Assembly (NCBI RefSeq): GCF_000472865.1
Contig: NZ_AXAP01000010.1
Location: 62,001 to 126,000, forward strand
DNA length: 64,000 nucleotides
Source of the DNA: Bradyrhizobium elkanii WSM2783
GTDB lineage: Bacteria; Pseudomonadota; Alphaproteobacteria; Rhizobiales; Xanthobacteraceae
Direction of reading: 5' to 3'
In this document: positions 33,622 through 42,092 of the stretch, in pieces
How positions within the stretch are numbered: position 1 is the stretch's first letter
How the letters are laid out: each line of letters starts with the position of its first letter
Notes under the pieces: generated by a model
Databases searched by the model: none
What the model was told of the DNA's origin: nothing
The model's input: the letters and a program-made list of their open reading frames with translations, nothing else
Translations under genes and position numbers: made by a program

Positions 33622-35304
33622 ATGCAACTCGATGTTCCCGCCGGATCAAGCCCCAATCGTGCGAGCCGGTTGCCCGGTGGCGCCGCCATAAGATCGCCGC
33701 TTAGGGTTGCCGCGCCGCTATGGCTGTTCCTACTGTCCATGTGCATCATTGTCGCGGTTTGGTGCTGGCTGGCGATGCCGGTCCCATTGGGACATGCGCC
33801 CGTCGATCTCGCGAAAAAGCTGGATTGTGTTTCCTACGCGCCATTCCGCGGCCACCAGACGCCGTGGAATTCCTCCGCCGTCATCAGCCCGGACCAGATC
33901 GCGGAAGATATCGCCGATCTTGCCAGGATCACCAGCTGCATCCGCATCTACTCGGTGGAGAACGGCCTGGACAAGGTGCCGGAGCTTGCCTCAAGGGTCG
34001 GGCTGAAGGTGATCCTCGGCGTCTGGATCGGACGCGATCGTCTGAAGAATGCCAGCCTCATTGAAACCGCGGTGTCGCTGGCCAACCAATTTACCGACGT
34101 CGTCACCGCCGTCATCGTCGGCAACGAGGTGCTGCTCCGTGGTGAACTGCCCGAGGCGGCCCTTCGCGAGGCCATCCGCTCCACCAAAGGCCGCATCCGC
34201 GTTCCCGTGAGCTACGCCGACACCTGGGACTTCTGGCTGCGCTACCCGGAGATCGGCCATGACGTCGATTTCGTGACGATCCACGTCCTGCCCTATTGGG
34301 AAGACGTTCCGCCCCGCGCCGAGGAAGCGCCCCAGCATGTGCTCGACGCGCGCAACAAGGTCGCGCTGGCATTTCCCGGAAAGGAGATCTTCATCGGCGA
34401 GGCCGGCTGGCCGAGCCGAGGACGCATGCGCGACGGTGCGCTGCCATCGCGCATCAATCAGGCGCGCTTCACCTTCGAGCTGCTCGACAAGGCCAGTCGG
34501 GAGAACGTTCGTATCAATTTGTTCGAAGCGTATGACGAGCCATGGAAGCGCCAGTGGGAAGGGACGGTGGGCGCTCATTGGGGCTGGCTCGATGGAGAAA
34601 GCCGCCGGCTGAAATATTCACCCGGAGCTGCCGTCAGCAACTATCCGTTCTGGAAGCTGCAGCTCGGCGCTGGCCTGGCTTTCAGCATCGCCATGTTCGT
34701 CACGGCGTTGTTGGCGCGCCTGCGCTCGGCTGCGCCAACGGCATTGTCGCGGTGGCTTGCGGTGGCGGCATCCGCCACCGTCGGCGGAATCCTGCTCGGT
34801 ATCAGCGTCGAGAATGCGCTCCACGAAAGCTACGGCCTTGCCGGGTTGATGCGGCAAGGCTCGTTCTTGATCGCAGCAACGGTTCTGCCGCTCCTGTGCA
34901 TGAACGCCTTGATGTCGGGCCGCGCGCTCCCGGCGATTGCGGAATTGATCGGACCGCGCGAGATGCGAACACGATCCCTGCCGGCACTGCTTCACGGCGC
35001 TGTGCTCCTCCTCACGGCCATGGTCGCAGCGGAAAGCGCACTGGGCTTCATGTTCGACCCGCGGTCGCGCGACTTCCCATTTGCCAGCTTGACCATGGCG
35101 GCGGTGCCGATCCTGGTGGTGGCGCTACTGAACCGTCGAAAGCCGGAGGTGCGCGCAACATCCGAGTCGGTATTCGCTGGCCTGTTCGCGGCGGCCGCGG
35201 TCTTCATCCTGCTGAATGAAGGCATTCAAAACTGGCAGTCGCTATGGACCGCGGCCGCGTTTGTCCTGCTTGGCGCCGCGCTGTGGTCGTCGCGCGAGCG
35301 GTGA
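33622..35304 (+). CDS. GH17-type membrane glycosyl hydrolase/transferase, NdvC-like beta-glucan protein
   Basis: This 560-residue protein has one N-terminal membrane helix (about residues 32-52), a periplasmic GH17-like domain (about 60-345), then about eight hydrophobic segments (345-555). The catalytic domain shows VSYAPFRGHQTPW at its start, VIVGNEVLLRGELP with the acid/base glutamate, and FIGEAGWPSRGRM with the nucleophile glutamate, as in beta-1,3-glucanases and glucan transferases. Membrane proteins of this size and layout are annotated as beta-1,6-glucan synthase, and NdvC of Bradyrhizobium has similar properties. It probably makes or remodels envelope or cyclic beta-glucan. It is followed 17 bases later by a beta-glucosidase gene. 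Confidence 0.75.
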   Translation: MQLDVPAGSSPNRASRLPGGAAIRSPLRVAAPLWLFLLSMCIIVAVWCWLAMPVPLGHAPVDLAKKLDCVSYAPFRGHQTPWNSSAVISPDQIAEDIADLARITSCIRIYSVENGLDKVPELASRVGLKVILGVWIGRDRLKNASLIETAVSLANQFTDVVTAVIVGNEVLLRGELPEAALREAIRSTKGRIRVPVSYADTWDFWLRYPEIGHDVDFVTIHVLPYWEDVPPRAEEAPQHVLDARNKVALAFPGKEIFIGEAGWPSRGRMRDGALPSRINQARFTFELLDKASRENVRINLFEAYDEPWKRQWEGTVGAHWGWLDGESRRLKYSPGAAVSNYPFWKLQLGAGLAFSIAMFVTALLARLRSAAPTALSRWLAVAASATVGGILLGISVENALHESYGLAGLMRQGSFLIAATVLPLLCMNALMSGRALPAIAELIGPREMRTRSLPALLHGAVLLLTAMVAAESALGFMFDPRSRDFPFASLTMAAVPILVVALLNRRKPEVRATSESVFAGLFAAAAVFILLNEGIQNWQSLWTAAAFVLLGAALWSSRER

Positions 35305-35321
35305 ATTTTTGGAGTATATCG

Positions 35322-36803
35322 ATGTCGCTGGATGGACTTTCACGGCGTCATTTCGCAACGCTCGCCGGAGCGGCGGCGCTCGGATTGTCGGCCGCGCCGG
35401 CCTATCCGGCCGATGCCGGCAAGCCGCAGGGGGTCAGAGCCGCCGGTGAAAATTCGCTGGCCGGCTTTCCGGCCGATTTCCGATGGGGCACGGCGACCTC
35501 GGCCTATCAGATCGAAGGAGCCGTCAACGAAGACGGCCGCGGGCCGGCGATCTGGGACGGCTTTGCTCACACGCCCGGCACCATCATCGATCACAGCAAT
35601 GCGGATGTCGCCGATGATCACTATCGCCTGTACCGCGACGACGTCCAGTTGATGAAGGCGCTGGGAGCCACGGCGTATCGGTTCTCGATCGCGTGGCCGC
35701 GCGTCTTCCCGGAGGGGGCAAGCACGCCAAATCCGAAGGGCCTCGACTTCTACGACCGGCTGATTGACGAACTCCTGGCGAACGGCATCGAGCCGTTCGC
35801 CACGCTCTATCATTGGGATCTGCCCCAGGCATTGCAGGACCGCTTCGGCGGCTGGATGTCGCGCGACACCGCGAAGGCTTTTGCGGATTACGCGGCCTAT
35901 GTCGCCGAGCGCCTGACCGATCGCGTCAGCCACATCTTCACCATCAACGAATGTTCGAGGCTCGTTCATCTCGGCCACGGCCTTGGGATCGACGCGCCGG
36001 GTTTGAAGCTGCCGCAAGCCGAGTTGAATCAGGTCCGTCACAACGTTGCGCTCGGGCATGGCCTGTCGGTGCAGGCGATCCGCGCGCGTGGGCGGCCGGG
36101 GACGAAGGTCGGGCCCGCGGAGAACCTGGTCGTCTGCATACCGGCGATCGACACTCCCGCGCATGTGCGCGCCGCAGAAATCGCGACACGTGAACTCAAC
36201 GGCGGCTATCTGACCGTGATGCTCGAAGGGCAGTACATCGACGGCTTTCTGGCTCAGGCCGGAAAGGACGCCCCAAAATACACGACCGAAGATCTCCGCA
36301 TCATCTCGTCGCCGATCGATTTATTGGGGCTGAACATCTACAAGCCCGACCACTACGTGCTGGCGGCGGACAACGAACGCGGCTTCGCCTTGGCGCCGTT
36401 TCCCGCATCGTTCCCGCACATGGATGCGGATTGGCTCCGGTTCGGCCCCGAGGCGATGTACTGGGCGCCGCGTCACGCGGCAAAGCTGTGGGGCGTGCGG
36501 TCGATCTATATCACCGAGAACGGGACGTCGTCGTCGGACCAACCTGCAGCGGACGGCAACGTCTACGACCTCGATCGGGTGATGTATCTGCGCAACTATT
36601 TGCAGCAGCTCCAGCGCGCGACGTCACAGGGAGTGCCCGTGGCCGGGTACTTCCACTGGAGCCTGATCGATAATTTTGAATGGGCGGATGGCTATCAGAA
36701 AAGGTTCGGGCTCTACCACGTCGACTTCAAGACGCAACGCCGTACCCCGAAATTGAGCGCTTCATTCTACCGCGAGGTCATCAAGCAAAACGCCGTGGTC
36801 TGA
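35322..36803 (+). CDS. Tat-exported beta-glucosidase, glycoside hydrolase family 1
   Basis: This 493-residue enzyme begins MSLDGLSRRHFATLAGAAAL, a twin-arginine signal peptide, then DFRWGTATSAYQIEGAVNED, the GH1 N-terminal signature. The acid/base glutamate is in FTINECSRL, where the family usually has NEP, and the nucleophile in SIYITENGTSS. LYHWDLPQALQDRFGGW and VAGYFHWSLIDNFEWADGY are also classic. It would cleave beta-glucosides or glucan oligosaccharides in the periplasm. The ATG at 35322 is chosen for the Tat signal and a TTGGAG upstream. It probably forms an operon with the GH17-type gene, which suggests trimming of a beta-glucan. Confidence 0.88.
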   Translation: MSLDGLSRRHFATLAGAAALGLSAAPAYPADAGKPQGVRAAGENSLAGFPADFRWGTATSAYQIEGAVNEDGRGPAIWDGFAHTPGTIIDHSNADVADDHYRLYRDDVQLMKALGATAYRFSIAWPRVFPEGASTPNPKGLDFYDRLIDELLANGIEPFATLYHWDLPQALQDRFGGWMSRDTAKAFADYAAYVAERLTDRVSHIFTINECSRLVHLGHGLGIDAPGLKLPQAELNQVRHNVALGHGLSVQAIRARGRPGTKVGPAENLVVCIPAIDTPAHVRAAEIATRELNGGYLTVMLEGQYIDGFLAQAGKDAPKYTTEDLRIISSPIDLLGLNIYKPDHYVLAADNERGFALAPFPASFPHMDADWLRFGPEAMYWAPRHAAKLWGVRSIYITENGTSSSDQPAADGNVYDLDRVMYLRNYLQQLQRATSQGVPVAGYFHWSLIDNFEWADGYQKRFGLYHVDFKTQRRTPKLSASFYREVIKQNAVV

Positions 36804-37124
36804 TACGCCGGACAGGCGTACATAAATGCTTTGATGTCAGCGGCCCAGATGGTGCCGTCCCATTTGCGCAAGGCTCGCGCGGCAGGCGAAGCGGTAAATG
36901 ATGTTGAAGAAATATGCCAACATGATCGAACTCCGCTGTTGATCATGGAGGGGTAGGTTGACCCCTTATTCTTTCAGGAGATTTTCGTGGCTTGGCAAAA
37001 TGGTTTCGTTGCGGCGATAGTGGATTTCGTCGGGCGACAATGCACGAAACCGATTCACGCGCGTGTGAGGAATATCGCCGTCATTTGGTGAGGTCTACTG
37101 TCCTTGTTCGCGGCGTCCGTCCCC
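36804..37124. other. Gap between convergent genes with a possible tiny reading frame
   Basis: This 321-base gap has no established gene. A short inverted repeat, GAGGGGTAGGTTGACCCCTT, occurs near 36946-36965. A GTG at 36987 behind AGGAG opens a 34-codon frame ending at 37091 (VAWQNGFVAAIVDFVGRQ and onward), which may be a small protein or chance. Confidence 0.3.
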
Positions 37125-38561
37125 TCAGAACATCTCGAAATATTCGCGATGCTCCCAGTCGGACACCTCGGCCTGGAAGCGCTCGATCTCGGCGTTCTTG
37201 ATGTGCACGTAGTAATCGACGAACTCCGCGCCCAGCGCCTGACGGAAGAACGGGTCGTCGCTCAGTGCGAACACCGCCTCACGCAGGCTCTTTGGCAATA
37301 GCGCCGCCTTGGTTTCGTACGGAGTGTCGGCCGATGGCCCCGGATCGAGCTTGCGGTCGATGCCGTCGAGCCCCGACAGGATCTGCGAGGCCATGTAGAG
37401 ATAGGGATTGGCGGCCGGCTCCCCGATCCGGTTCTCCAGCCGCGTCGCGGGATCGCCCGCGCCGCCGAGCACGCGGATCATGACGCCGCGATTGTCACGG
37501 CCCCAGATCGCGCGGTCCGGCGCCAATGAGTAGGAGCGGTAGCGCTTGTAGCCGTTGATGGTCGGCGTCGTGAACACGGTGGAGGCGCGGGCATGCTCCA
37601 ACAGCCCGGCGAGATAGCAGGACCCGAACGGGCTCAAGGCCTGGTCGGGCTCCCTCGCCATGAGTGCATTCTCGCCGCTTGTGCGCGACATCAGCGACTG
37701 ATGCAGGTGCCAGCCCGACGCAAACACGTTCGGCAGCTTCGGGCGGCACATGAAGGTCGCGTGATAGCCATGCCGCCGCGCGATCTGTTTCACGGCGGCG
37801 CGGAACAGCACCATGGTGTCGGCCGGCTCGATGCCTGCGGTCGGCTGGAACGTGAATTCGCACTGGCTCGGGCCGAACTCGACCTCGACCGAGCGCAGCG
37901 GCAGGCCGAGCGCGAGGACGTCGCGGCGGATGATCTCCAGCGCCGGCTCCATCTGGTCGTAGCGCTGCTCGGTCAGATATTGATAGCCGTGCGAGAGCAG
38001 GCTCACCGAGGGCGGCCGGCCCGGCTGACCGGAATCCTCCGGCGCCATATGCGCGTCGTCGAGCTTGAAAAGGTGGAATTCGACCTCGAGGCCGGCAATG
38101 AAGTCATAGCCGCGCGCGCCGAGCTGTTCGAGCACCCTGCGATAGAGATTGCGCGTCGCGAACGGCACCGGCCGGCCGTCATTGAAATAGATGTCGCAGA
38201 GCAGCCAGCCCGTCGTGGGCGCCCATGGCAGTATCCGGAACGTAGTGGGGTCGGCCACCATCAACACGTCGGCGGCGCCTTCCATCTCCTTCATGCCGAA
38301 GCCGCCGCCGGCGGTGAATACGGGAAACACCGTCTTGTGCGAAGTGTCCTTCGCCAGCATGGTGGTGGTGATGGAGCAGCCGCTTTCCAGCGCGCGCACC
38401 GCTTCGCTTGCGATCAGCGTCTTGCCGCGCAGGATGCCGTGCTGGTCCGGAAACGACAGCCGGATGACTTCGAGGTTGTTTTCTTCGACGATGCGGCGGA
38501 CGCGCGCCGCCGCCGCCTTTTGCTCATCCGACCACAGGCCGTGACGCTGGACAAAGCTCAA
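37125..38561 (-). CDS. Glutamine synthetase-like enzyme (gamma-glutamylation family)
   Basis: This 478-residue protein belongs to the glutamine synthetase superfamily. It has RLSFPDQHGILRGKTL at the N-terminus, GLEVEFHLF and EVEFGPSQCEFTF (metal-binding glutamates), SGWHLHQSL (metal histidine) and NRIGEPAANPYLYMASQILSGLDGI. GS-like proteins of this class glutamylate amines, as in aniline or ethanolamine use. It follows a Rieske oxygenase gene by 31 bases in the same operon, a pairing reminiscent of aniline-type dioxygenases. The TTG at 38561 is chosen because AAGGGGGAAC precedes it; longer upstream frames run into the oxygenase gene and look non-native. Confidence 0.82.
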   Translation of the reverse strand: MSFVQRHGLWSDEQKAAAARVRRIVEENNLEVIRLSFPDQHGILRGKTLIASEAVRALESGCSITTTMLAKDTSHKTVFPVFTAGGGFGMKEMEGAADVLMVADPTTFRILPWAPTTGWLLCDIYFNDGRPVPFATRNLYRRVLEQLGARGYDFIAGLEVEFHLFKLDDAHMAPEDSGQPGRPPSVSLLSHGYQYLTEQRYDQMEPALEIIRRDVLALGLPLRSVEVEFGPSQCEFTFQPTAGIEPADTMVLFRAAVKQIARRHGYHATFMCRPKLPNVFASGWHLHQSLMSRTSGENALMAREPDQALSPFGSCYLAGLLEHARASTVFTTPTINGYKRYRSYSLAPDRAIWGRDNRGVMIRVLGGAGDPATRLENRIGEPAANPYLYMASQILSGLDGIDRKLDPGPSADTPYETKAALLPKSLREAVFALSDDPFFRQALGAEFVDYYVHIKNAEIERFQAEVSDWEHREYFEMF

Positions 38562-38592
38562 CGCGCTGTTCCCCCTTGCTGACGCCGCCCGC

Positions 38593-39951
38593 TCACTCGG
38601 CCGCCGAGAGATGCCGCACCTTGCCGGCGATCTCGCTCGGCACCGGCGCGGCCCACGGCGCGCCGCGGCGCCGCTTGACGTCGACTTCCATCCAGTAGAG
38701 CTCCCAGCCCTGGGTCGGCCCGATGCCGTCCATGGTCGCGGGACCCTGGATGCTGCGGGAGGTCGCCTCATCCAGGAACAGCATCGGTTTCTCGCCGCCG
38801 GACACCTTTTCGATCTCCTGCCGCAACAGCCGGCGATACTGCACGATCGCCTTGTCGCTTTGGCCGAGATGCTCCTTGGTGCGATCCTGGATCGGGCCCA
38901 TCGATTCCACCGCCCATTGGTCGTGGACGTTGATGTCGTTGCCCATGCCGGTATAGGTCGCCGTCATCTGCTCGTGCGGATCGAAGCCGTAATCGTTCGA
39001 CCTGTTCTTGCGCGAGATGTAGTCAGGCAGCTCATAGAGCTCGAGCCGCTGGTCGCGCATCTTCTTCTTGTCGACCGGCGCCGTGTAGCTGGTGAAGATC
39101 GCGTACCAGTAGCAGTTCTCGTCATCGACAGGCACATGCCACTGCGTGATCGTCATCTCCGTGCTCATCGGAATGACGAAGCCGTGCGGGAAGAGCTGGT
39201 TGGTCACGCGCACATGGGTGCGCGCTTCGTCCAGTTCGCGCAGCGCGATCAGCCGCAGGCCATATTCGGTGTGCTCGACATTGATGGTGGGCCGGTCATA
39301 TTCGCGCAGGATCCTGGTCATCGGCATCTCGGATCCCGCGGACGCGCCGCGGAACTGCTTGCCATACGCGGTCGAGGTGTCCTCGTCCTCGAAGAAGCGG
39401 TGCAGGTAGGAGGCGTGCGAGGGATCGATGCCGACTTCGAGCGCCTGCAGCCAGTTGCAGTTCATGTGACCCTTGAAGGCGAAGGTGTGGCTGCCGGGCG
39501 CCACGAAGCAGTCGATCTCCGGAAAGGCCGGCGGGGTACCTTCGCCGAGATAAGCCCAGAGGATGCCGCTCTTCTCGACCACGGGATAGGAGCGCTGCCG
39601 GATGCCTTTGCAGAGCTGCGAGTTCTTCGGCTCGGCCGGCGTCTCCAGGCATTGACCGGTGACGTCGAACAGCCAGCCGTGGAAGGCGCAGCGCAGGCCG
39701 CCATGTTCCAGCCGGCCGAAGGCGAGGTCGGCGCCGCGATGCGCGCAATGGCGCTCGATCAGGCCGTAGCGGCCCTGCTCGTCACGAAACAGTACGAGAT
39801 TTTCGCCAAGCAGCCTGACGGGGCGTACCGGCCGCGGCCCCTCGAGTTCGTCAACCAGCGCCGCCGGCTGCCAGTACATCCGCATCAATTTCCCGCACGG
39901 ATCCTTCGGCCCGGTGCGGGTGATCAGGTCGTTCTGCTCCTGGCTCATCAT
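38593..39951 (-). CDS. Rieske non-heme iron oxygenase, phthalate-dioxygenase-type alpha subunit
   Basis: This 452-residue oxygenase has the Rieske cluster CAHRGADLAFGRLEHGGLRC followed by AFHGW (CxH...CxxH, residues about 70-95). The mononuclear iron site is in LEVGIDPSHASYLHRFFED (D-x2-H-x4-H). The overall length and PTQGWELYWMEVDV end fit single-subunit, phthalate/vanillate-type oxygenases. It needs a ferredoxin/reductase partner; none is encoded here. It is the first gene of a two-gene operon with the GS-like enzyme, transcribed away from an IclR regulator gene. The substrate is probably an aromatic acid or an aromatic amine derivative; this is inferred. Confidence 0.87.
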   Translation of the reverse strand: MMSQEQNDLITRTGPKDPCGKLMRMYWQPAALVDELEGPRPVRPVRLLGENLVLFRDEQGRYGLIERHCAHRGADLAFGRLEHGGLRCAFHGWLFDVTGQCLETPAEPKNSQLCKGIRQRSYPVVEKSGILWAYLGEGTPPAFPEIDCFVAPGSHTFAFKGHMNCNWLQALEVGIDPSHASYLHRFFEDEDTSTAYGKQFRGASAGSEMPMTRILREYDRPTINVEHTEYGLRLIALRELDEARTHVRVTNQLFPHGFVIPMSTEMTITQWHVPVDDENCYWYAIFTSYTAPVDKKKMRDQRLELYELPDYISRKNRSNDYGFDPHEQMTATYTGMGNDINVHDQWAVESMGPIQDRTKEHLGQSDKAIVQYRRLLRQEIEKVSGGEKPMLFLDEATSRSIQGPATMDGIGPTQGWELYWMEVDVKRRRGAPWAAPVPSEIAGKVRHLSAAE

Positions 39952-40069
39952 GGCGGCGTTCCTTCCCGGGTATCTGGATTTGTTCGCCTATTGAACGAAT
40001 GGGCGAATTATGCCATGGCTCAATACGGCGGCAAGCCCAATTTTTGATCCGCGCCGCCAAGGGCGGGCT
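39952..40069. promoter_or_regulatory. Divergent promoter region of the Rieske operon and IclR gene
   Basis: An inverted repeat TTCGCC (39983-39988) / GGCGAA (40002-40007) encloses TATTGAACGAATG, and GAATTATG follows at 40005. The IclR regulator probably binds here to control both directions. Confidence 0.45.
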
Positions 40070-40855
40070 ATGCCGAAGCTGAAGCGTGAAGATCGCGAGG
40101 AGCGCGCCACCGATTTCGTCGAAAGCCTCGACCGTGGGCTGCGGCTGCTCCAGATCTTCGGCACCATCACCGGCCCTGCGACGCTGAGCGATCTGGCGCG
40201 TGCCGCCGACCTGCCGCGCGCCACCGCGCGGCGCATCCTGTTCACGCTGGAGCGCGGCGGCTTCGTCGCAACGGATGGCAAGCTGTTCACGCTCACGGCG
40301 CATGTGCTGACGCTCGCAGGATCGTACCTGCGCTCGAACCAGGTGATCGCGGTGCTCCAGCCGGTGCTCGATCGTATCGCGAGCGCGGCGCAGGAGATTA
40401 GTTCGCTGGCCTTGCTCGATGGCGATGAGGTGGTGTTCGTCGCGCGCGGCAGCCCGGCGCGGATGTTCTCCAGCGGTCTCGATATCGGCTACCGCCTGCC
40501 GGCCTTCTGCACCTCGGTCGGCCGCGCCATGCTCGGCCGGCTCCGTGATGAAGAACTGGCAATGCGGTTGAAGGCGATGCGCCGCGAGGCGCTGACGCCG
40601 CAGACGGTGACCGACCCGAAGCGGCTGCTCGCCGCCATCATTGCCGATCGGCAAAAGGGCTATTCACTGGTCGACCGCGAAGCCGAGCCGCATTTCCGCT
40701 CGATCTCGGTGCCGGTGCGCCGCTACGACGACACCATCGTTGCCGCCATCAACATGGGCGCCCATGTCGACCGCGTGCCGACGGAAGAGTTGATCGAACG
40801 CTTCCTGCCGCTGCTGCGCGAGGGAGCGGAGGATGTGAGAGGCAGGTTGCTCTGA
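40070..40855 (+). CDS. IclR-family transcriptional regulator (PcaR/PobR-like)
   Basis: This 261-residue regulator has an N-terminal winged helix (GLRLLQIFGTITGPATLSDLARAADLPRATARRILFTLERGGFV, about residues 20-65) and a C-terminal IclR effector domain (about 85-255) with LALLDGDEVVFVARGSPARM and CTSVGRAMLGRL. The ERATDFVESLDRGL start and overall sequence fit the pca/pob aromatic regulators. It is divergent from the Rieske/GS operon and most likely its activator. The ATG at 40070 is chosen because the upstream extension lacks family character. Confidence 0.87.
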   Translation: MPKLKREDREERATDFVESLDRGLRLLQIFGTITGPATLSDLARAADLPRATARRILFTLERGGFVATDGKLFTLTAHVLTLAGSYLRSNQVIAVLQPVLDRIASAAQEISSLALLDGDEVVFVARGSPARMFSSGLDIGYRLPAFCTSVGRAMLGRLRDEELAMRLKAMRREALTPQTVTDPKRLLAAIIADRQKGYSLVDREAEPHFRSISVPVRRYDDTIVAAINMGAHVDRVPTEELIERFLPLLREGAEDVRGRLL

Positions 40856-40899
40856 AGCGTGTAGCCCGGATTGCGCTTCGCTCTTTCCATTCTACGACT

Positions 40900-41022
40900 G
40901 TCGTCCCCGCGAAGGCGGGGACCCATAACCACAGGGAGAGGTTGTGGCGCGAGCAAGCAGTTGCGGCGGAGCATACAACAAAGGTCTGTGGTTATGGGTC
41001 CCGGGTCAAGCCCGGGACGACG
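40900..41022. repeat. Palindromic repeat family C, copy 2, after half a family A repeat
   Basis: GTCGTCCCCGCGAAGGCGGG then GACCCATAACCACAGG, with CTGTGGTTATGGGTCCCGGG and GCCCGGGACGAC at the right. A partial family A element (GTAGCCCGGATTGCGCTTCG) lies just before it at 40861. They fill the gap between the convergent IclR and boxR genes. Confidence 0.9.
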
Positions 41023-41045
41023 GGGGAGTTGCGTGGTTGGCGTAA

Positions 41046-41954
41046 CTACATCGCCACGCTGCGCAAGCCAAAACTGCGCGCCTGGTTCTGCAGCACCGGC
41101 GTCACTGCTTCGATCAGCCGCGCGGCTGCGGCATCGACGGAAAGGCCGGCCGTATCGACCACGGCCGATGCGCGGGAGTAAAGCGGCTCGCGGCTGAGCA
41201 GGATATTGCGCAGCTCGGCCATCGCCGAGCGATCGTCGGCCATCGGCCGCAGATCACCTTGCCGGCGCACCCGCGCCATGTGTTCCTCCGGCTCGGCCTT
41301 CAGCCAGATCGTGTAGAACGACGACAGGATCAGGTCGAAGGTCAACGGCTCGGAGACGATGCCGCCGCCGGTGGCCAGCACCATCAGTTCGTTCCGCGTC
41401 AGCAATTGCTTCAGCGCGGCCTGCTCCATGCGCCGGAAACCTTCCTGGCCGTAAAGCGCGATGATCTCGGCGACGGAGAGGCCGTTCTCGCGCTCGACCT
41501 CCTTGTTGAGCTCGACAAAGCTCCAGCCGATTCGTTTCGCCAGCATCCTGCCGAGCGTGGACTTGCCGGCGCCGCGCAGCCCGATCAGGGCGATGCCAGA
41601 GAATGAGGCGCGCCGCGGCGTGGATGCGCTGCCGCCGGCGAGGATGTCCTTGGCATGCGCGATCTGGTCCGGCGTTGCTTTGCGCAGGAGATCGCGGATC
41701 ACGGCCCAGTCCGGCGCCGGTTCAGCGGAGGGGATCAGGTCTTGCAGATGCGCGCCCATCGCGTGCGACACCCGGCGCAGCAGCACGATCGAGACATTGC
41801 CCTTGCCGCTTTCGAGCTGCGCGATATAGCGCTCCGAAATTCCCGAAACCTTGGCGAGCACTTTCCGCGACATGCCGCGCAGCGCGCGCATCGTGCGCAC
41901 GCGCTGGCCGAGCTGTTCTAGGAAATCGGTTTCAGGATCGCCTTGGTCTGTCAT
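41046..41954 (-). CDS. boxR: BoxR/BzdR-type benzoyl-CoA-responsive repressor
   Basis: This 302-residue protein joins an N-terminal Xre-type helix-turn-helix (RTMRALRGMSRKVLAKVSGISERYIAQLESGKGNVS, about residues 15-70) to a shikimate-kinase-like domain (about 120-290, P loop in LIGLRGAGKSTLGRMLA). This fusion is the hallmark of BzdR/BoxR, which represses benzoate genes until benzoyl-CoA binds the kinase-like domain. It is divergent from benzoate-CoA ligase, with an AT-rich palindrome (42030-42041) between. The ATG at 41954 is chosen by family length. Confidence 0.9.
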   Translation of the reverse strand: MTDQGDPETDFLEQLGQRVRTMRALRGMSRKVLAKVSGISERYIAQLESGKGNVSIVLLRRVSHAMGAHLQDLIPSAEPAPDWAVIRDLLRKATPDQIAHAKDILAGGSASTPRRASFSGIALIGLRGAGKSTLGRMLAKRIGWSFVELNKEVERENGLSVAEIIALYGQEGFRRMEQAALKQLLTRNELMVLATGGGIVSEPLTFDLILSSFYTIWLKAEPEEHMARVRRQGDLRPMADDRSAMAELRNILLSREPLYSRASAVVDTAGLSVDAAAARLIEAVTPVLQNQARSFGLRSVAM

Positions 41955-42029
41955 GTCCCCCCGCAAAGGAGTCGCAGGAAGGATAGTGCCGACGAGGATT
42001 GACAGCAAGCCGCTCCAGTGGCTTTCTAT

Positions 42030-42041
42030 GAATTATAATTC
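42030..42041. promoter_or_regulatory. AT-rich palindrome between boxR and benzoate-CoA ligase
   Basis: GAATTATAATTC is a perfect 12-base palindrome that also contains a TATAAT-like -10 on both strands, so a repressor bound here would block both genes. TATAATTCTT is shared with 23470-23479 and ATGAATTAT with 44614-44622. It is a candidate BoxR operator. Confidence 0.55.
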
Positions 42042-42092
42042 TTAAAATCTGGGGAGAGACGTCGTGGCGCGCGTAGGCGTACGGAGCAGGGC

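Noticed and set aside
38562..38771. 70-residue N-terminal extension of the GS-like protein
   Set aside because: The extension is Arg/Ala-rich shadow sequence of the oxygenase gene; a TTG with a good ribosome binding site gives the family start.
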